Positions 1 to 8,799 are shown, counted from the first letter of the stretch. The stretch: 64,000 nucleotides of DNA from Massilia sp. Root335 (GCF_001425685.1 NZ_LMCY01000019.1:189-64188), one strand, 5' to 3'. The notes: generated by a model from the letters alone, not told the origin. A program made the numbers and translations.

Positions 1-1
1 C

Positions 2-96
2 GTTTGGTGATGCATGCGTTTGGTGGGCGGAGGCCGCCCACCCTACGGTTTGGTGATGCATGCGTACCAAACGTAGGGTGGGCACCCCGTGCCCAC
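2..96. repeat. Palindromic intergenic repeat cluster
   Basis: The first 200 bases hold no gene. An 18-base direct repeat beginning GTTTGGTGATGC occurs at 2-19 and 49-66. Between and after its copies lie two copies of a palindromic repeat found throughout the window: GTGGGCGG...CCGCCCACCCTAC at 23-46 and GTAGGGTGGGCA...GTGCCCAC at 73-96. Each copy can fold into a GC-rich hairpin. The rest, to 202, is AT-richer sequence that probably carries the sdhE promoter. Confidence 0.8.
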
Positions 97-202
97 CAAA
101 TGCCGGCGTAACGCAATTAATATTGCTTAAATATAGTAAAACTACCGTACTGTCGACTGCCTGCAGCCGGAGTATAGTGTTGACCCAACAACGGACTCTA
201 GT

Positions 203-469
203 GTGAAAACGCATCAATCCGATCCCGCCAACCGTGCCCGCCTGCGCTGGCGTGCCCGTCGCGGCCTGCTCGAGAACGACCTGATCCTCACGCGCTTCCT
301 CGACGCGCATGAAGAAGAACTGACGGACGAGGAAGTCGATGCGCTGACCCGTTTGCTGGACCTGGCGGACAACCCGCTGATGGACCTGCTGCTGGGCCGC
401 GCCGAGCCCGAAGGCGAGGTCGACCTGCCGCACGTGCGTGCCCTGGTGGCGCGCCTGCGGCAAGCCTGA
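203..469 (+). CDS. sdhE: SdhE, FAD assembly factor for succinate dehydrogenase
   Basis: An 88-residue cytoplasmic protein of the SdhE/Sdh5 family, which helps attach FAD covalently to the flavoprotein subunit of succinate dehydrogenase. The family signature RGxxE is visible as RRGLLEND near residues 19-26, and the small acidic helical protein has the usual length (about 85-95 residues). The start is a GTG that gives the expected N-terminus. In Burkholderiales sdhE normally sits between sdhB and gltA. gltA follows here, while sdhCDAB would lie off the left edge. The repeat cluster just upstream separates it from any such genes. Confidence 0.9.
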   Translation: MKTHQSDPANRARLRWRARRGLLENDLILTRFLDAHEEELTDEEVDALTRLLDLADNPLMDLLLGRAEPEGEVDLPHVRALVARLRQA

Positions 470-554
470 GGCGTCCACGCTGTCACGGACGCCGGTAACG
501 AAACCGGAAGATTTCGTTTTTATCTTGTACCCACCTCCCAAAGAAGGAAGTGCC

Positions 555-1856
555 ATGAACATCTCTGATACCAAAGCCACTCTGTCGTTCTCGGACGGCA
601 GCCCATCGGTAGACATGCCGATCTACAAGGGCACGATCGGCCCGGACGTCATCGACATCCGCAAGCTGTACGGCCAGACCGGCAAGTTCACCTATGACCC
701 TGGCTTCATGTCGACGGCCGCCTGCCAGTCGGCCATCACGTACATCGATGGCGACAAGGGCGAGCTGCTGTACCGCGGCTACCCGATCGAACAGCTGGCC
801 GTCAATTGCGACTTCCTGGAGAGCTGCTACCTGCTGCTGAACGGCGAACTTCCGAACGCCGCGCAGAAGGAAAAGTTCGTCACCACCGTGACCAAGCACA
901 CGATGGTCCACGAGCAGATGCAATTCTTCTTCCGCGGCTTCCGCCGCGACGCGCACCCGATGTCGGTGCTGGTGGGTACGGTCGGCGCGCTGGCGTCGTT
1001 CTACCACGACTCGCTGGACATCAACGACGCGAACCAGCGCGAAATCTCGGCCATCCGCCTGATCGCCAAGCTGCCGACCCTGGTCGCGATGGCTTATAAA
1101 TACTCGGTCGGCCAGCCGTTCGTGTACCCGCGCAACGACCTGTCGTACAGCGCGAACTTCATGCGCATGATGTTCGGCAACCCGTGCGAAGAGTACAAGG
1201 TCAACGACGTCCTCGTCCGCGCCCTGGACCGCATCCTGATCCTGCACGCCGATCACGAGCAGAACGCATCGACCTCGACCGTCCGTCTGGCCGGTTCGTC
1301 GGGCGCCAACCCGTTCGCCTGTATCGCAGCCGGTATCGCCTGCCTGTGGGGCCCGGCCCACGGCGGCGCGAACGAAGCCGCACTGAACATGCTGAAGGAA
1401 ATCGGCAGCGTCGAGAACATCCCGGCCTTCATCGAGAAGGTCAAGGACAAGAACTCGGGTGTGAAGCTGATGGGCTTCGGTCACCGCGTGTACAAGAACT
1501 TCGACCCGCGCGCCAAGCTGATGCGCGAAACCTGCTATGAGGTGCTGAACGAACTGGGCCTGCAGGACGACCAGCTGTTCAAGCTGGCGATGGAACTGGA
1601 AAAGATCGCCCTGAACGACGACTACTTCGTGTCGCGCAAGCTGTACCCGAACGTCGACTTCTACTCGGGCATCGTGCAGTCGGCCCTGGGCATCCCGGTC
1701 TCGCTGTTCACCGGTATCTTCGCGATGGCCCGTACCATCGGCTGGATCGCCCAGTGGAACGAGATGATCGCCGACCCGGAACAGAAGATCGGCCGTCCGC
1801 GCCAGCTGTTCGTCGGTTCGCAGCGCCGCGACGTGCCGGCGATGGACAAGCGTTAA
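555..1856 (+). CDS. gltA: Citrate synthase (type II)
   Basis: Condenses oxaloacetate and acetyl-CoA to citrate, the entry step of the TCA cycle, in the cytoplasm. At 433 residues it matches the hexameric bacterial type (E. coli 427). The catalytic triad is intact: H269 in GPAHGGAN, H310 in FGHRVYK and D368 in NVDFYSG. The open frame extends upstream of 555, but the ATG at 555 follows a good ribosome binding site (AAGAAGGAAG, 541-550) and gives the conserved N-terminus [11 protein letters not shown] strong intrinsic terminator follows the gene, so it is probably transcribed on its own or with sdhE. Confidence 0.97.
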   Translation: MNISDTKATLSFSDGSPSVDMPIYKGTIGPDVIDIRKLYGQTGKFTYDPGFMSTAACQSAITYIDGDKGELLYRGYPIEQLAVNCDFLESCYLLLNGELPNAAQKEKFVTTVTKHTMVHEQMQFFFRGFRRDAHPMSVLVGTVGALASFYHDSLDINDANQREISAIRLIAKLPTLVAMAYKYSVGQPFVYPRNDLSYSANFMRMMFGNPCEEYKVNDVLVRALDRILILHADHEQNASTSTVRLAGSSGANPFACIAAGIACLWGPAHGGANEAALNMLKEIGSVENIPAFIEKVKDKNSGVKLMGFGHRVYKNFDPRAKLMRETCYEVLNELGLQDDQLFKLAMELEKIALNDDYFVSRKLYPNVDFYSGIVQSALGIPVSLFTGIFAMARTIGWIAQWNEMIADPEQKIGRPRQLFVGSQRRDVPAMDKR

Positions 1857-1884
1857 TCCGCTAATCCGCGCCTGTCGTCATCGG

Positions 1885-1913
1885 AAAGCGAGCCTGCGGG
1901 CTCGCTTTTTTTT
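1885..1913 (+). terminator. Intrinsic terminator of gltA
   Basis: A perfect 10-bp stem (AAAGCGAGCC at 1885-1894 pairs with GGCTCGCTTT at 1899-1908) with a four-base loop runs directly into eight or more T residues. It lies 29 bases after the gltA stop codon. Confidence 0.9.
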
Positions 1914-1955
1914 CCGTCTCCGCATAAAATATACAGCGTATAAATAAGGGGACTT

Positions 1956-2492
1956 ATGATTACCGGACACGTATTCATCGCAACCAGCCTCGACGGCTAC
2001 ATCGCGCGCCCCGACGGCGACATCGATTGGCTGCTCGCCCGCGACGACCCGCGCGAAGATCACGGCTACGACGCCTTCATCGCCGACAAGGACGCCATCG
2101 TGATGGGCCGCGGCAGCTACGAAAAGATCGCGACGTTCGAGCCGTGGCCGTACTCCCTCCCGGTGGTGGTGCTCTCGCGCCGGCTCGCGGGAACGCCCGT
2201 TCCCGACCGGCTGCGCGGCAAAGTGCGTTTCGCCGACCTCGCGCCGGCCGTCGTCATGCGCGAGCTCGAGCTGGATGGCGCCCGCCGCGTCTACGTGGAC
2301 GGCGGCCAGGTCGTGCAGGCATTTTTGCGCGCGGGCCTGATCGCGGACATGGTCGTCACGACGGTGCCTGTGCTGATCGCCGCCGGCCGTCCCCTGTTCG
2401 GGGACCTCCGCGCCGACTGCGACCTGGCCCTCGTCGCCAGCCGCAGCTTCCCGTCCGGCCTCGTGCAATCCACGTACCGGCTGCCGTCGTGA
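1956..2492 (+). CDS. Dihydrofolate reductase-fold protein (RibD C-terminal family)
   Basis: A 178-residue protein of the RibD C-terminal/DHFR-like superfamily. These are small NADPH-binding reductases, many of unknown substrate (YwjB/YyaP-type). The start HVFIATSLDGYIARPDGDIDWL is the typical family N-terminus, and VYVDGGQVVQAFLRAGLIADM is the conserved second half of the nucleotide fold. It is not the essential folate enzyme. Its stop codon overlaps the GTG start of the following TetR gene (GTGA), so the two are probably translationally coupled and the regulator probably controls it. Substrate unknown. Confidence 0.8.
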   Translation: MITGHVFIATSLDGYIARPDGDIDWLLARDDPREDHGYDAFIADKDAIVMGRGSYEKIATFEPWPYSLPVVVLSRRLAGTPVPDRLRGKVRFADLAPAVVMRELELDGARRVYVDGGQVVQAFLRAGLIADMVVTTVPVLIAAGRPLFGDLRADCDLALVASRSFPSGLVQSTYRLPS

Positions 2493-3049
2493 CGCGCCCC
2501 CGCGGCCGCCCCGCGCGCGGGCAGGGCGTCACGCGCGACGCGATCCTGGATGCGGCCCTGGCCTTGCTGGACGAGGACGGCGACGCCGGGTTGACGATGC
2601 GGGTCCTTGCGGCGCGGCTGGGCGTGACGCCGATGAGCCTGTACCACCACGTGACCGACCGCGCCGGCCTGCTGCAGGCCTTGTCGGACCGGTTGTACGG
2701 CACCGTGCTGCAAGGCGACGACGCGCTCGGCGGGCCCGCCGATGGGATCCGGATGCTGTTGACGCGCTATCACGACGCCGTCGTTGCTCACCCGCAACTG
2801 ACGCTCGCGATCTTTGCCGAGCCGGCGGCCTTTGCCGGTGCGAGCCGGGAGATCACGGACCGCCTGGAAGCACTGCTCGCGGCGCTCACGCCGGCGCACC
2901 TGATGTGGCGCGACATCCTCGTCGACCACGCGCACGGCAGCGGGCTCGCGCTCGTCGCGGCCCGCGGCGACGCGGCGCGCGTGGAGGTGTTGCGGACCGC
3001 GTATCGCGCGGCGCTGGACTGCTTGCTGGCGCCCTTTTTCAGGGCATAG
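2489..3049 (+). CDS. TetR/AcrR family regulator
   Basis: A 186-residue one-component repressor. The N-terminal helix-turn-helix is clear: TRDAILDAALALLDEDG, then LTMRVLAARLGVTPMSLYHHV near residues 11-53. The C-terminal ligand domain is short. The start is taken as the GTG at 2489, which overlaps the TGA of the upstream reductase gene; the same frame stays open far upstream, but that part only shadows the reductase gene. The coupling suggests it senses a substrate or stress connected to that reductase. Ligand unknown. Confidence 0.8.
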   Translation: MTRPRGRPARGQGVTRDAILDAALALLDEDGDAGLTMRVLAARLGVTPMSLYHHVTDRAGLLQALSDRLYGTVLQGDDALGGPADGIRMLLTRYHDAVVAHPQLTLAIFAEPAAFAGASREITDRLEALLAALTPAHLMWRDILVDHAHGSGLALVAARGDAARVEVLRTAYRAALDCLLAPFFRA

Positions 3050-3064
3050 ATCGGAGCCGCCGGA

Positions 3065-4168
3065 TTACCGGATCCCGTTGTGGCGCACGGCGCCCGTCCC
3101 GGTCGCAAGGGACGTCGCAACGCCAAGTGCTTGTTCGGCAGGCACGGCGACATCCGGCCGCACGCCGACGCCTTCCCAGTTCGTGTGCGTGACGGGACTG
3201 ATGCTCTCCGCGACAGGCAGAACTACGATGAAGTGCGAGCTCAGGCGAAACGGTGCGACGGGATGGGCACCGCCCCGGGTGACTTCGCCGACGATGGTGG
3301 CCCGCTTCCGCGTTTGCATGGCATAAGCAAAATCCTCCGCGGCCGAAAACGTGGCCCGGCTGGTCAGGATGTAGACGGGCCGGGAGACGCCGTAGTGGCG
3401 ACCCTCGACGTTCCCGCTCGTCCACATGGACAAGCGCTCTCCGGTACGCGGCGCGACGACATCGCTGAGGTGGGTCGGCCGGTCGAAAAAATAGCTGGCC
3501 AGCAGTGCGACGCTGTCCCTGTTGCCACCGCCGTTGTTGCGCAAATCGATGATCAATGCCCTGGAGCCGGCAAGGCGATCCATTGCCGCGGCAAATTTTT
3601 CGGCTGACAGATAAGGGCGGAAAAAGCAGTCGAGCCGCAGGTAACCGATGCCGGCATCCGATTGCGTCACCTCTTCGACACCGAAACGTGCCATGTAGCG
3701 GCCGAGACGGTCTACGAGCCATGCGGGCAGGGACAGGTCATCGTTGGGTGGACGGGGAAAGTTGCGCTCCGGGGAAACCGGTACGTCGCCGGGCACGAAC
3801 CCGACCGCCATGTGCTGGTCATCGCTGAACCGGACCAATTCCGATGTCATCAGGCGCGCAAACTGACCGGGAGAGCTGATGCCATCGTATTCGCCATGAC
3901 GTTCGGCCTGGCGCAACGCGGCCGCGACCTGCGCGCCTTTTTTTTCGTCGAGGTAGCGCCGGGCGACCTTGTCGGCCAGCGTGTCGACCAGTTGGGCGCG
4001 CGTTGTCGGCGTGACGTTTAGCGTGCTCACCGTGTGCACATCTCGCCAGGTCGACAACGTACTTGGCAGGATGATCACGAACGTCAGATATGCCGCAGCC
4101 GAAATCAAGATGCCTTTCGCCAAGGTATATGGATCGGATAGCCTTTTCCAGATACGGCTTGCAAGCAT
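3065..4168 (-). CDS. S41 family peptidase, membrane anchored
   Basis: A 367-residue serine peptidase of family S41 (C-terminal processing/tricorn-core/IRBP-like). One membrane-spanning segment lies at about residues 17-36, so the catalytic part probably sits in the periplasm. Family features in order: an N-terminal helical domain (about 50-120), the core strand with IIDLRNNGGGNRDS (206-219), and the nucleophile motif TSRATFSAAEDF with Ser275. No PDZ domain is evident. This resembles the IRBP-like S41 proteins rather than CtpA. The gene stands alone, convergent with the TetR gene, and its physiological substrate is unknown. Confidence 0.8.
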   Translation of the reverse strand: MLASRIWKRLSDPYTLAKGILISAAAYLTFVIILPSTLSTWRDVHTVSTLNVTPTTRAQLVDTLADKVARRYLDEKKGAQVAAALRQAERHGEYDGISSPGQFARLMTSELVRFSDDQHMAVGFVPGDVPVSPERNFPRPPNDDLSLPAWLVDRLGRYMARFGVEEVTQSDAGIGYLRLDCFFRPYLSAEKFAAAMDRLAGSRALIIDLRNNGGGNRDSVALLASYFFDRPTHLSDVVAPRTGERLSMWTSGNVEGRHYGVSRPVYILTSRATFSAAEDFAYAMQTRKRATIVGEVTRGGAHPVAPFRLSSHFIVVLPVAESISPVTHTNWEGVGVRPDVAVPAEQALGVATSLATGTGAVRHNGIR

Positions 4169-4389
4169 CCTGCCTCCCGTTAGTGATATTTATGCAAGAC
4201 TCTAGCAATAAAGTATATTTTCGTAAAGAAATGCAGGGGAGATTTTTCTGAGACAGGCCGTTTTTCGGGCTGCTATACCGATCTTTACGTATTCGAGTAG
4301 GGAATCAGAGGTTGGTACATGCTGAATTCTCTTCTCTGCGGTACCACGGACCTGCTGTAGTACCCGCTTCGCTGCCGGGAAACAGCTAA

Positions 4390-4419
4390 TAAAAAGGCCG
4401 CCGGATCACTCCGGCGGCC
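4390..4419 (-). terminator. Intrinsic terminator of the DUF3297 gene
   Basis: On the minus strand a 10-bp perfect GC stem (4396-4405 with 4410-4419, loop of four) is followed by TTTTT. It lies about 30 bases beyond the DUF3297 stop. The rest of 4169-4389 shows no gene; it holds the promoter side of the S41 peptidase gene. Confidence 0.85.
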
Positions 4420-4447
4420 GTCGCATCAACGCGTTATCGATTCAAGG

Positions 4448-4699
4448 TCAGACAGCGTAATACGCCTCGACCTCGCCTTTCAGCTTGATCAGCATCGGAC
4501 GGCCCTTGCGGTCCAGGGTCTTGCCGGCGGCGACCTTGATCCAGCCTTCGCTCAGGCAGTATTCCTCGACGTCGGTGCGTTCCTTGCCGTTGAATCGGAT
4601 GCCGACCGGGTGCTTGAAGACTTCCGCATTGTGGTGCGGGCTCTTCGGGTCGATGGACAGGCGGTCGGGCAGGGGTGGGAGTTGGGTAGTGTCGTTCAT
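4448..4699 (-). CDS. DUF3297 family protein
   Basis: An 83-residue cytoplasmic protein starting MNDTTQLPPLPDRL and containing the family hallmarks FKHPVGIRFNGKERTDVEEY and DRKGRPMLIKLKGEVEAYY. The family is small, conserved in proteobacteria and of unknown function. The frame is open further upstream (to 4795), but the ATG at 4699 gives the usual family length. It is monocistronic with its own terminator. Confidence 0.8.
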   Translation of the reverse strand: MNDTTQLPPLPDRLSIDPKSPHHNAEVFKHPVGIRFNGKERTDVEEYCLSEGWIKVAAGKTLDRKGRPMLIKLKGEVEAYYAV

Positions 4700-4836
4700 G
4701 GCCGGAATTATCCACGATTCCCGGCGCGCGCGCGAGCGTCGCATCACCGGAATCATTGCCTTATTGAACACTTGATGTAGACGCGTCGGCGACATTTCGC
4801 TATGCTCGCAAGATTGTTAACCCGACAGTCAGCACC

Positions 4837-5814
4837 ATGGCACAAAATTCAGGCGACGTCTACCGGACCCCCCGACGTTTCAATTGGCCGTTCGTGATCG
4901 GCGGTTTCGCTTTTCTTTCCCTCGCGATCATGTTGTGGCGCTGGGGCGGCACGGTCGAGGACTCGCTGGCCTATTTCGACACCGCCCGCTGGGTGCGCGG
5001 CGAAATTCCGCTGCAGGCGTTGCGTGCGCCGTTTCCGTACCGCCTGGCCGTCCCGGCCCTCGCGGCCTTCCTGCCCGGCGACCTGCACAACACGTTCGCC
5101 GCGCTGAACTGGATCTTCGTCACCGCGACGGCCTGCCTGGCGACGGCGACCGTGCGGCGCATGGGCTTCGGCACCCTGCGGGCGCTGGCGGCGGGGCTGC
5201 TCGTCGTGCTGTCGCTGCCGACGTTCTGGTATGCGCCTTACCTGCTCGTCGATCCGGGTTCCGTGTGCATGCGCATGCTGTTCGTATTCGCCGTGCTGAC
5301 GGGGCAGCCGCGCCTCGCGCTGGCGGCCGGCCTCGCGGCGACCGCGATCCGCGAAGAAAACATCCTGCTGCTCGGCTGGCTGCTCGTGATGCGCCAGGTG
5401 GCCGTGCCGCAAGGGCTCGCGGCGCTGGCCGCCGCGGCCGGGTGGCTCGTCGCGGTGCGCTGGTGGCTGATTCCGGGCCTGCCGCATTACGCCTGGGTGC
5501 CCAACCTCGGCACCGTGCGCGCGCTGCTGGACGACACGCGCGGCCTGTTGTCGCTCGCCGGTTGCGCGGGCCTCGTCCTGCCGCTCGCCATCGTCGGCAT
5601 CTGGCGCGCGCCGCCGCGCATCGCGCCCTTGCGCGGCCTGCTCGTGCTGATGGCCTTGCCACCGCTGTACGCGGCGCTGAGCGTGCGCGTCGAAGGGCGC
5701 ATCGTATGGGCCCTGTATCCCTTCCTGATCCCGTTCGCCGTGTCGCTGGGCCTGCCGCGCCGGGACGCGGCGGTGCCAGACGTGCGTCCGCCGCCCACGT
5801 CGCGGCGCGCCTGA
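4837..5814 (+). CDS. Polytopic membrane protein, GT-C-like
   Basis: A 325-residue integral membrane protein with roughly eight or nine hydrophobic segments. A short cytoplasmic N-terminus is followed by a loop containing AYFDTARWVRGE and then FPYRLAVPALAAFLP (about 65-80). Similar loops occur in families of uncharacterised GT-C-fold or GT87-like membrane glycosyltransferases, which would use a polyprenyl-linked sugar. That assignment is only suggestive here. The TGA stop is immediately followed, on the other strand, by the stop of the next TetR gene. No functional partner is adjacent. Confidence 0.6.
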   Translation: MAQNSGDVYRTPRRFNWPFVIGGFAFLSLAIMLWRWGGTVEDSLAYFDTARWVRGEIPLQALRAPFPYRLAVPALAAFLPGDLHNTFAALNWIFVTATACLATATVRRMGFGTLRALAAGLLVVLSLPTFWYAPYLLVDPGSVCMRMLFVFAVLTGQPRLALAAGLAATAIREENILLLGWLLVMRQVAVPQGLAALAAAAGWLVAVRWWLIPGLPHYAWVPNLGTVRALLDDTRGLLSLAGCAGLVLPLAIVGIWRAPPRIAPLRGLLVLMALPPLYAALSVRVEGRIVWALYPFLIPFAVSLGLPRRDAAVPDVRPPPTSRRA

Positions 5815-6414
5815 TCAGCCCATCAGCAGATACGCACGCAACAGGCGCCGGTATTCGTCGAGCAGCGCCCGTTCGTGCGGCTCCCCTTGCGGTACCTGGC
5901 CCACGCCCTTCAGGACGTGCAGCAGTGCCAGCGCCATCGGGTCGGCACGCCCGGGCGGCAAGGCGGGCAGCACCGCGTCCATCAGGCCGCGCAGACTGGC
6001 CAGCATCGTCTCGCGCACCTGATGCCGGCTCGCTTCCAGGCCGCGCGCGTCGACCAGCGCCAGCGCCACCCCGCGCCGGGCGCGCAACTCCTGCATGACA
6101 TCCACGAGGGCATCCGCCAGGTCGGCGGGCGAGAGCGCGTCCGCGCGCGCGCGCAGCGCGGCCAAGCCCGCGCCGAGCTGTTCGACATAGGTGCCCAGCA
6201 GCGCGTCGGCCACGGCGTCCTTGGACGGGAAGAAGCGGTACAGCGAACCGATCGCGGTGCCGGAACTGGCGGCGATCTCGGTCATCGTGACCGCGTCGTA
6301 GCCCTTGTCGAGGAAGAGGCTGCCGGCGGCCTCGAGGATGGCGGCGACGCGCTCGTGGCCGCGCTGGCGCTTGGGCGCGGCGCCGCGGGCCGCCTCGGGT
6401 GGCGATGCTGTCAT
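5815..6414 (-). CDS. TetR/AcrR family regulator, divergent from a yecD-like gene
   Basis: A 199-residue repressor. The HTH region is typical: GHERVAAILEAAGSLFLDKGYDAVTMTEIAASSGTAIGSLYRFFPSKDAV, residues about 18-68. The C-terminal domain would bind a small effector. It is transcribed away from the isochorismatase-family gene at 6545. The 130-base gap between them contains a paired palindromic operator that covers that gene's promoter, so it very probably represses that gene and perhaps itself. Effector unknown. Confidence 0.85.
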   Translation of the reverse strand: MTASPPEAARGAAPKRQRGHERVAAILEAAGSLFLDKGYDAVTMTEIAASSGTAIGSLYRFFPSKDAVADALLGTYVEQLGAGLAALRARADALSPADLADALVDVMQELRARRGVALALVDARGLEASRHQVRETMLASLRGLMDAVLPALPPGRADPMALALLHVLKGVGQVPQGEPHERALLDEYRRLLRAYLLMG

Positions 6415-6472
6415 GGATAGGTCGTCCTGGATGAGGCTTGCATTATAGCGACGTCATGACACGGCCTCACGT

Positions 6473-6525
6473 TTGACTTATGCGAGGGCATCCTCTACTA
6501 TATTTTGCGAGGATGTCCTCGCATA
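6473..6525 (+). promoter_or_regulatory. Promoter with a paired TetR operator
   Basis: A sigma-70 promoter, -35 TTGACT (6473-6478) and -10 TACTAT (6496-6501), has an exact 17-base spacer. That spacer is one arm of an inverted repeat: 6479-6495 matches the reverse complement of 6509-6525 at 16 of 17 positions. Each arm contains its own small dyad (GAGGnnnnCCTC). A TetR dimer pair bound here would cover the -35/-10 spacer and the start site (about 6508). This is sequence-visible; the regulator assignment rests on adjacency. Confidence 0.8.
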
Positions 6526-6544
6526 ACTCACTTTTTGGATTCCC

Positions 6545-7108
6545 ATGACCGATCTCCAACCCCGATCCACGGCCGTCGTCCTCATCGACCTCCAGCACGG
6601 CATCCTGGCGCGCGAACTGGCGCCGCATCCGGCCGCGCACGTCGTCGCCAACGCCGCCCGCCTGACCGCCGCCTGGCGCGCGGCCGGCGCCACCGTCGTG
6701 TACGTGCGCGTCGCGCTGGGCGACATCCATACGCACGTGGTCGACCGGCCGCGCGCCCGTCCCGACAGCTTCCCGGCCAACGCCTGCGACATCCTTCCCG
6801 AGGCCGGCATGCGCGAGGGCGATTTCCTCGTCACCAAGCGCCAGTGGGGGGCGTTCCATGCGACGGAACTGGACCAGATCCTGCGCCGGCGCGGCATCCG
6901 CACGATCATCCTGGGCGGCGTGGCGACCAATATCGGCGTCGAAACGACGGCGCGCGCGGCGCACGACCTCGGCTACGACATCGTGTTCGCCGAAGACGCC
7001 ACGTCGACGCTCACCGCCGACATGCACCGTTTCGCGTTCGAGCAGATGTTCCCGACGATGGGCCGGGTGCGCAGCACGGACCAGTTGCTGGCCGCGCTGC
7101 CGGCCTGA
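6545..7108 (+). CDS. Isochorismatase-fold protein, YecD-like
   Basis: A 187-residue member of the isochorismatase/cysteine hydrolase fold. D15 (VLIDLQ) and K98 (VTKRQWGAF) of the usual Asp-Lys-Cys triad are present, but the nucleophile position in GGVATNIGVETT is Gly131. E. coli YecD has the same NIGVE signature, so this looks like a subfamily trait rather than damage. Such proteins cannot use the covalent thioester mechanism of nicotinamidases; EntB- and PhzD-type isochorismatases also lack the Cys. The gene is driven by the operator-covered promoter next to the divergent TetR. Substrate unknown. Confidence 0.85.
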   Translation: MTDLQPRSTAVVLIDLQHGILARELAPHPAAHVVANAARLTAAWRAAGATVVYVRVALGDIHTHVVDRPRARPDSFPANACDILPEAGMREGDFLVTKRQWGAFHATELDQILRRRGIRTIILGGVATNIGVETTARAAHDLGYDIVFAEDATSTLTADMHRFAFEQMFPTMGRVRSTDQLLAALPA

Positions 7109-7119
7109 CGACGCTGCGC

Positions 7120-7476
7120 CTACCGGCACTTGCCGGCGGCGATGGCCGCGCCCCAGAACGGCAGCGCCAGGATGCCGCCCAGGCCGATCGGCCCGATCTG
7201 CGCCGGCTGGTGCTTCAGCGCGTCGGGGCCCCAGCATCCCGGCACGCGGGCGTCGTCGAACTGGCGCTTGAACTTCTCGTGGGCCGGATCGCCGCTCAGC
7301 ACGGGGCCGCGGTCCCGCGCCGGCGCCGGCATCTCCGCGAGCGTCTCGCGCACGGCCTTGCGGATGGCATCCTCGTCCAGGCGCAGGTGGATGGACGCCG
7401 GCGGCTGCGCCTGGTCCGAGGCGCAGGCAGCGGAGGAAATGGCCGCCAGCAGGGCGGCGAGGACGAAGGTTCTCAT
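7120..7476 (-). CDS. Small secreted protein of unknown function
   Basis: A 118-residue protein with an N-terminal signal peptide (MRTFVLAALLAAISSAACA). The Cys near residue 18 could be read as a lipobox, but a plain signal peptide cut is also possible. The mature part is hydrophilic and then ends in a glycine-rich hydrophobic stretch (GLGGILALPFWGAAIAAG). I do not recognise the family. The ATG at 7476 is chosen because it begins the signal peptide; the frame is open to 7521. The gene ends 12 bases from the convergent yecD-like gene. Confidence 0.6.
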   Translation of the reverse strand: MRTFVLAALLAAISSAACASDQAQPPASIHLRLDEDAIRKAVRETLAEMPAPARDRGPVLSGDPAHEKFKRQFDDARVPGCWGPDALKHQPAQIGPIGLGGILALPFWGAAIAAGKCR

Positions 7477-7566
7477 GTTAATAAATGTACACCCGTCCGA
7501 GCGGAGTTGTTGAACCGGCACATTTCGTTACACAATCCCTTTCTCGCCCTGGAAAGGACCCCGACC

Positions 7567-8061
7567 ATGAAATCGCTGATCCTCGCATGCTGCCTGTTCG
7601 TCGCGTCGCTCGCCCATGCCGCCGGCATCGACCCGGCCCTCGCGCAGCAGGTGAATGCCTTCGTCGACGGCTGGCATGACGACGCCGCCCACGCGCGCAT
7701 GCGCTACTTCGACAAGATGGCGCCGGACGGCGTCTACATCGGCACCGACCGCGGCGAGCTGTGGCAGCGCGACGCCTTCCGCGAATGGGGGCGCAAGTAT
7801 TTCGAGGGCAAGCAGGCCGCCTGGGTGTTCCACCCCACGCGGCGCAACGTGTATGCGACACCGGACGGTGGGCTGATCTGGTTCGACGAGCTGCTCGACA
7901 CGGAAAACATGGGACATTGCATGGCCAGCGGCGTCATTCGCAGGACGCAAGCGGGATTCGAGATCGTGCATTACCAGCTGTCGCTGGCGGTGCCGAACGG
8001 GGTGGCGAAGCAGGTGATCGAGGTCGTGAAGGCGGCCGAGGCGGCGCCCGCGTCAAAATAA
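7567..8061 (+). CDS. Secreted SnoaL/NTF2-like protein
   Basis: A 164-residue protein with a signal peptide (MKSLILACCLFVASLAHA). The mature domain has the NTF2/SnoaL-like pattern seen in DUF4440-type proteins: an N-terminal helix with FVDGWHDDAAHARMRYFDKMAPDGVYIGTDRGE, then strands ending in GGLIWFDELLD and IVHYQLSLAVP. It probably binds a small molecule or acts as a minor enzyme in the periplasm. The ribosome binding site GGAAAGGA lies just upstream. Its 3' end overlaps the convergent SRAP gene by nine bases. Function unknown. Confidence 0.7.
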   Translation: MKSLILACCLFVASLAHAAGIDPALAQQVNAFVDGWHDDAAHARMRYFDKMAPDGVYIGTDRGELWQRDAFREWGRKYFEGKQAAWVFHPTRRNVYATPDGGLIWFDELLDTENMGHCMASGVIRRTQAGFEIVHYQLSLAVPNGVAKQVIEVVKAAEAAPASK

Positions 8062-8769
8062 TTCGAGGTTCTGCTGTCCCGGCGGCGTCTGCACGGCAGC
8101 CTTCGCGGCGGGCGCCCTGGGCGCGACCCATGCCTTCATCGCCTGCGCCGGATACGCCCGCAGGAAGCTGCGCGCCAGTTCCGGGTCGCGGCAGTGCAGC
8201 CAGGCGTCGACGTCGTTCGGCGGCAGCACGACGAGCGCGCGCTTTTCGTCGTCCGGCTTGTGGAAGCGCCGCATCAGCGGGTGGTCGTCGGCGTTGATCG
8301 TGATCTGCGTGAACGCCGCCGCGATCGATCCGTCGGCCTCGGACCACTCGCGCCACAGGCCCGCGACGAAGAACACGCTGTCGTCGGCCATGCCGATGCC
8401 GAAGCGCTCGGCGCGGCCGCTTTCGTAGCACGGTTCATAAAAGCAGGTCATCGGCACGGCGCACAGCTGGGCGCGGCGCCAGGCGGGGGCGAACGAGCGC
8501 TTTTCGCCCAGCGATTCGGCGCGCGCGTTCATCGTGTCGAACGGTTTGACGCCCGGCGGGATGTGCCGGCGCGGCACCATGCCGTAGCTTGCCAGCTGCA
8601 GCTTGCGTTCGCCGCCGGCGCCCGCGCGCACGATCGGGGCGATGTAGTCTTTCCAGACCTCATCCTTCCAGGTCTCGCTGGGCCAGTCCCAGTCGCGGTA
8701 CAGGTCGACCAGGGTGCCGAGCACCATGTCGAGTTGTTCGGGCAGCGGAGGGCGGTAGTTGACGCACAT
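8053..8769 (-). CDS. SRAP/YedK (HMCES-type) abasic-site protein
   Basis: A 238-residue SOS response-associated peptidase (SRAP) family protein. In YedK/HMCES, Cys2 crosslinks to abasic sites in single-stranded DNA and so shields them. Cys2 is present right after the start Met (MCVNYRPP). The Asn-Arg motif (FDTMNARAES), the Glu in the CFYEP motif and the His in NADDHPLMRRFHKP are also visible. The length is usual. Being monocistronic and convergent with its neighbour is typical of yedK genes. No clear LexA box is seen upstream. Confidence 0.88.
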   Translation of the reverse strand: MCVNYRPPLPEQLDMVLGTLVDLYRDWDWPSETWKDEVWKDYIAPIVRAGAGGERKLQLASYGMVPRRHIPPGVKPFDTMNARAESLGEKRSFAPAWRRAQLCAVPMTCFYEPCYESGRAERFGIGMADDSVFFVAGLWREWSEADGSIAAAFTQITINADDHPLMRRFHKPDDEKRALVVLPPNDVDAWLHCRDPELARSFLRAYPAQAMKAWVAPRAPAAKAAVQTPPGQQNLELF

Positions 8770-8799
8770 GGCGCCAAGTTTGACACAAAAACGCGCCCG

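Noticed and set aside
483..1484. Long antisense frame over gltA
   Set aside because: Arg/Val/Asp-rich translation without domain features, typical of the complement of a high-GC gene; gltA itself is unambiguous.
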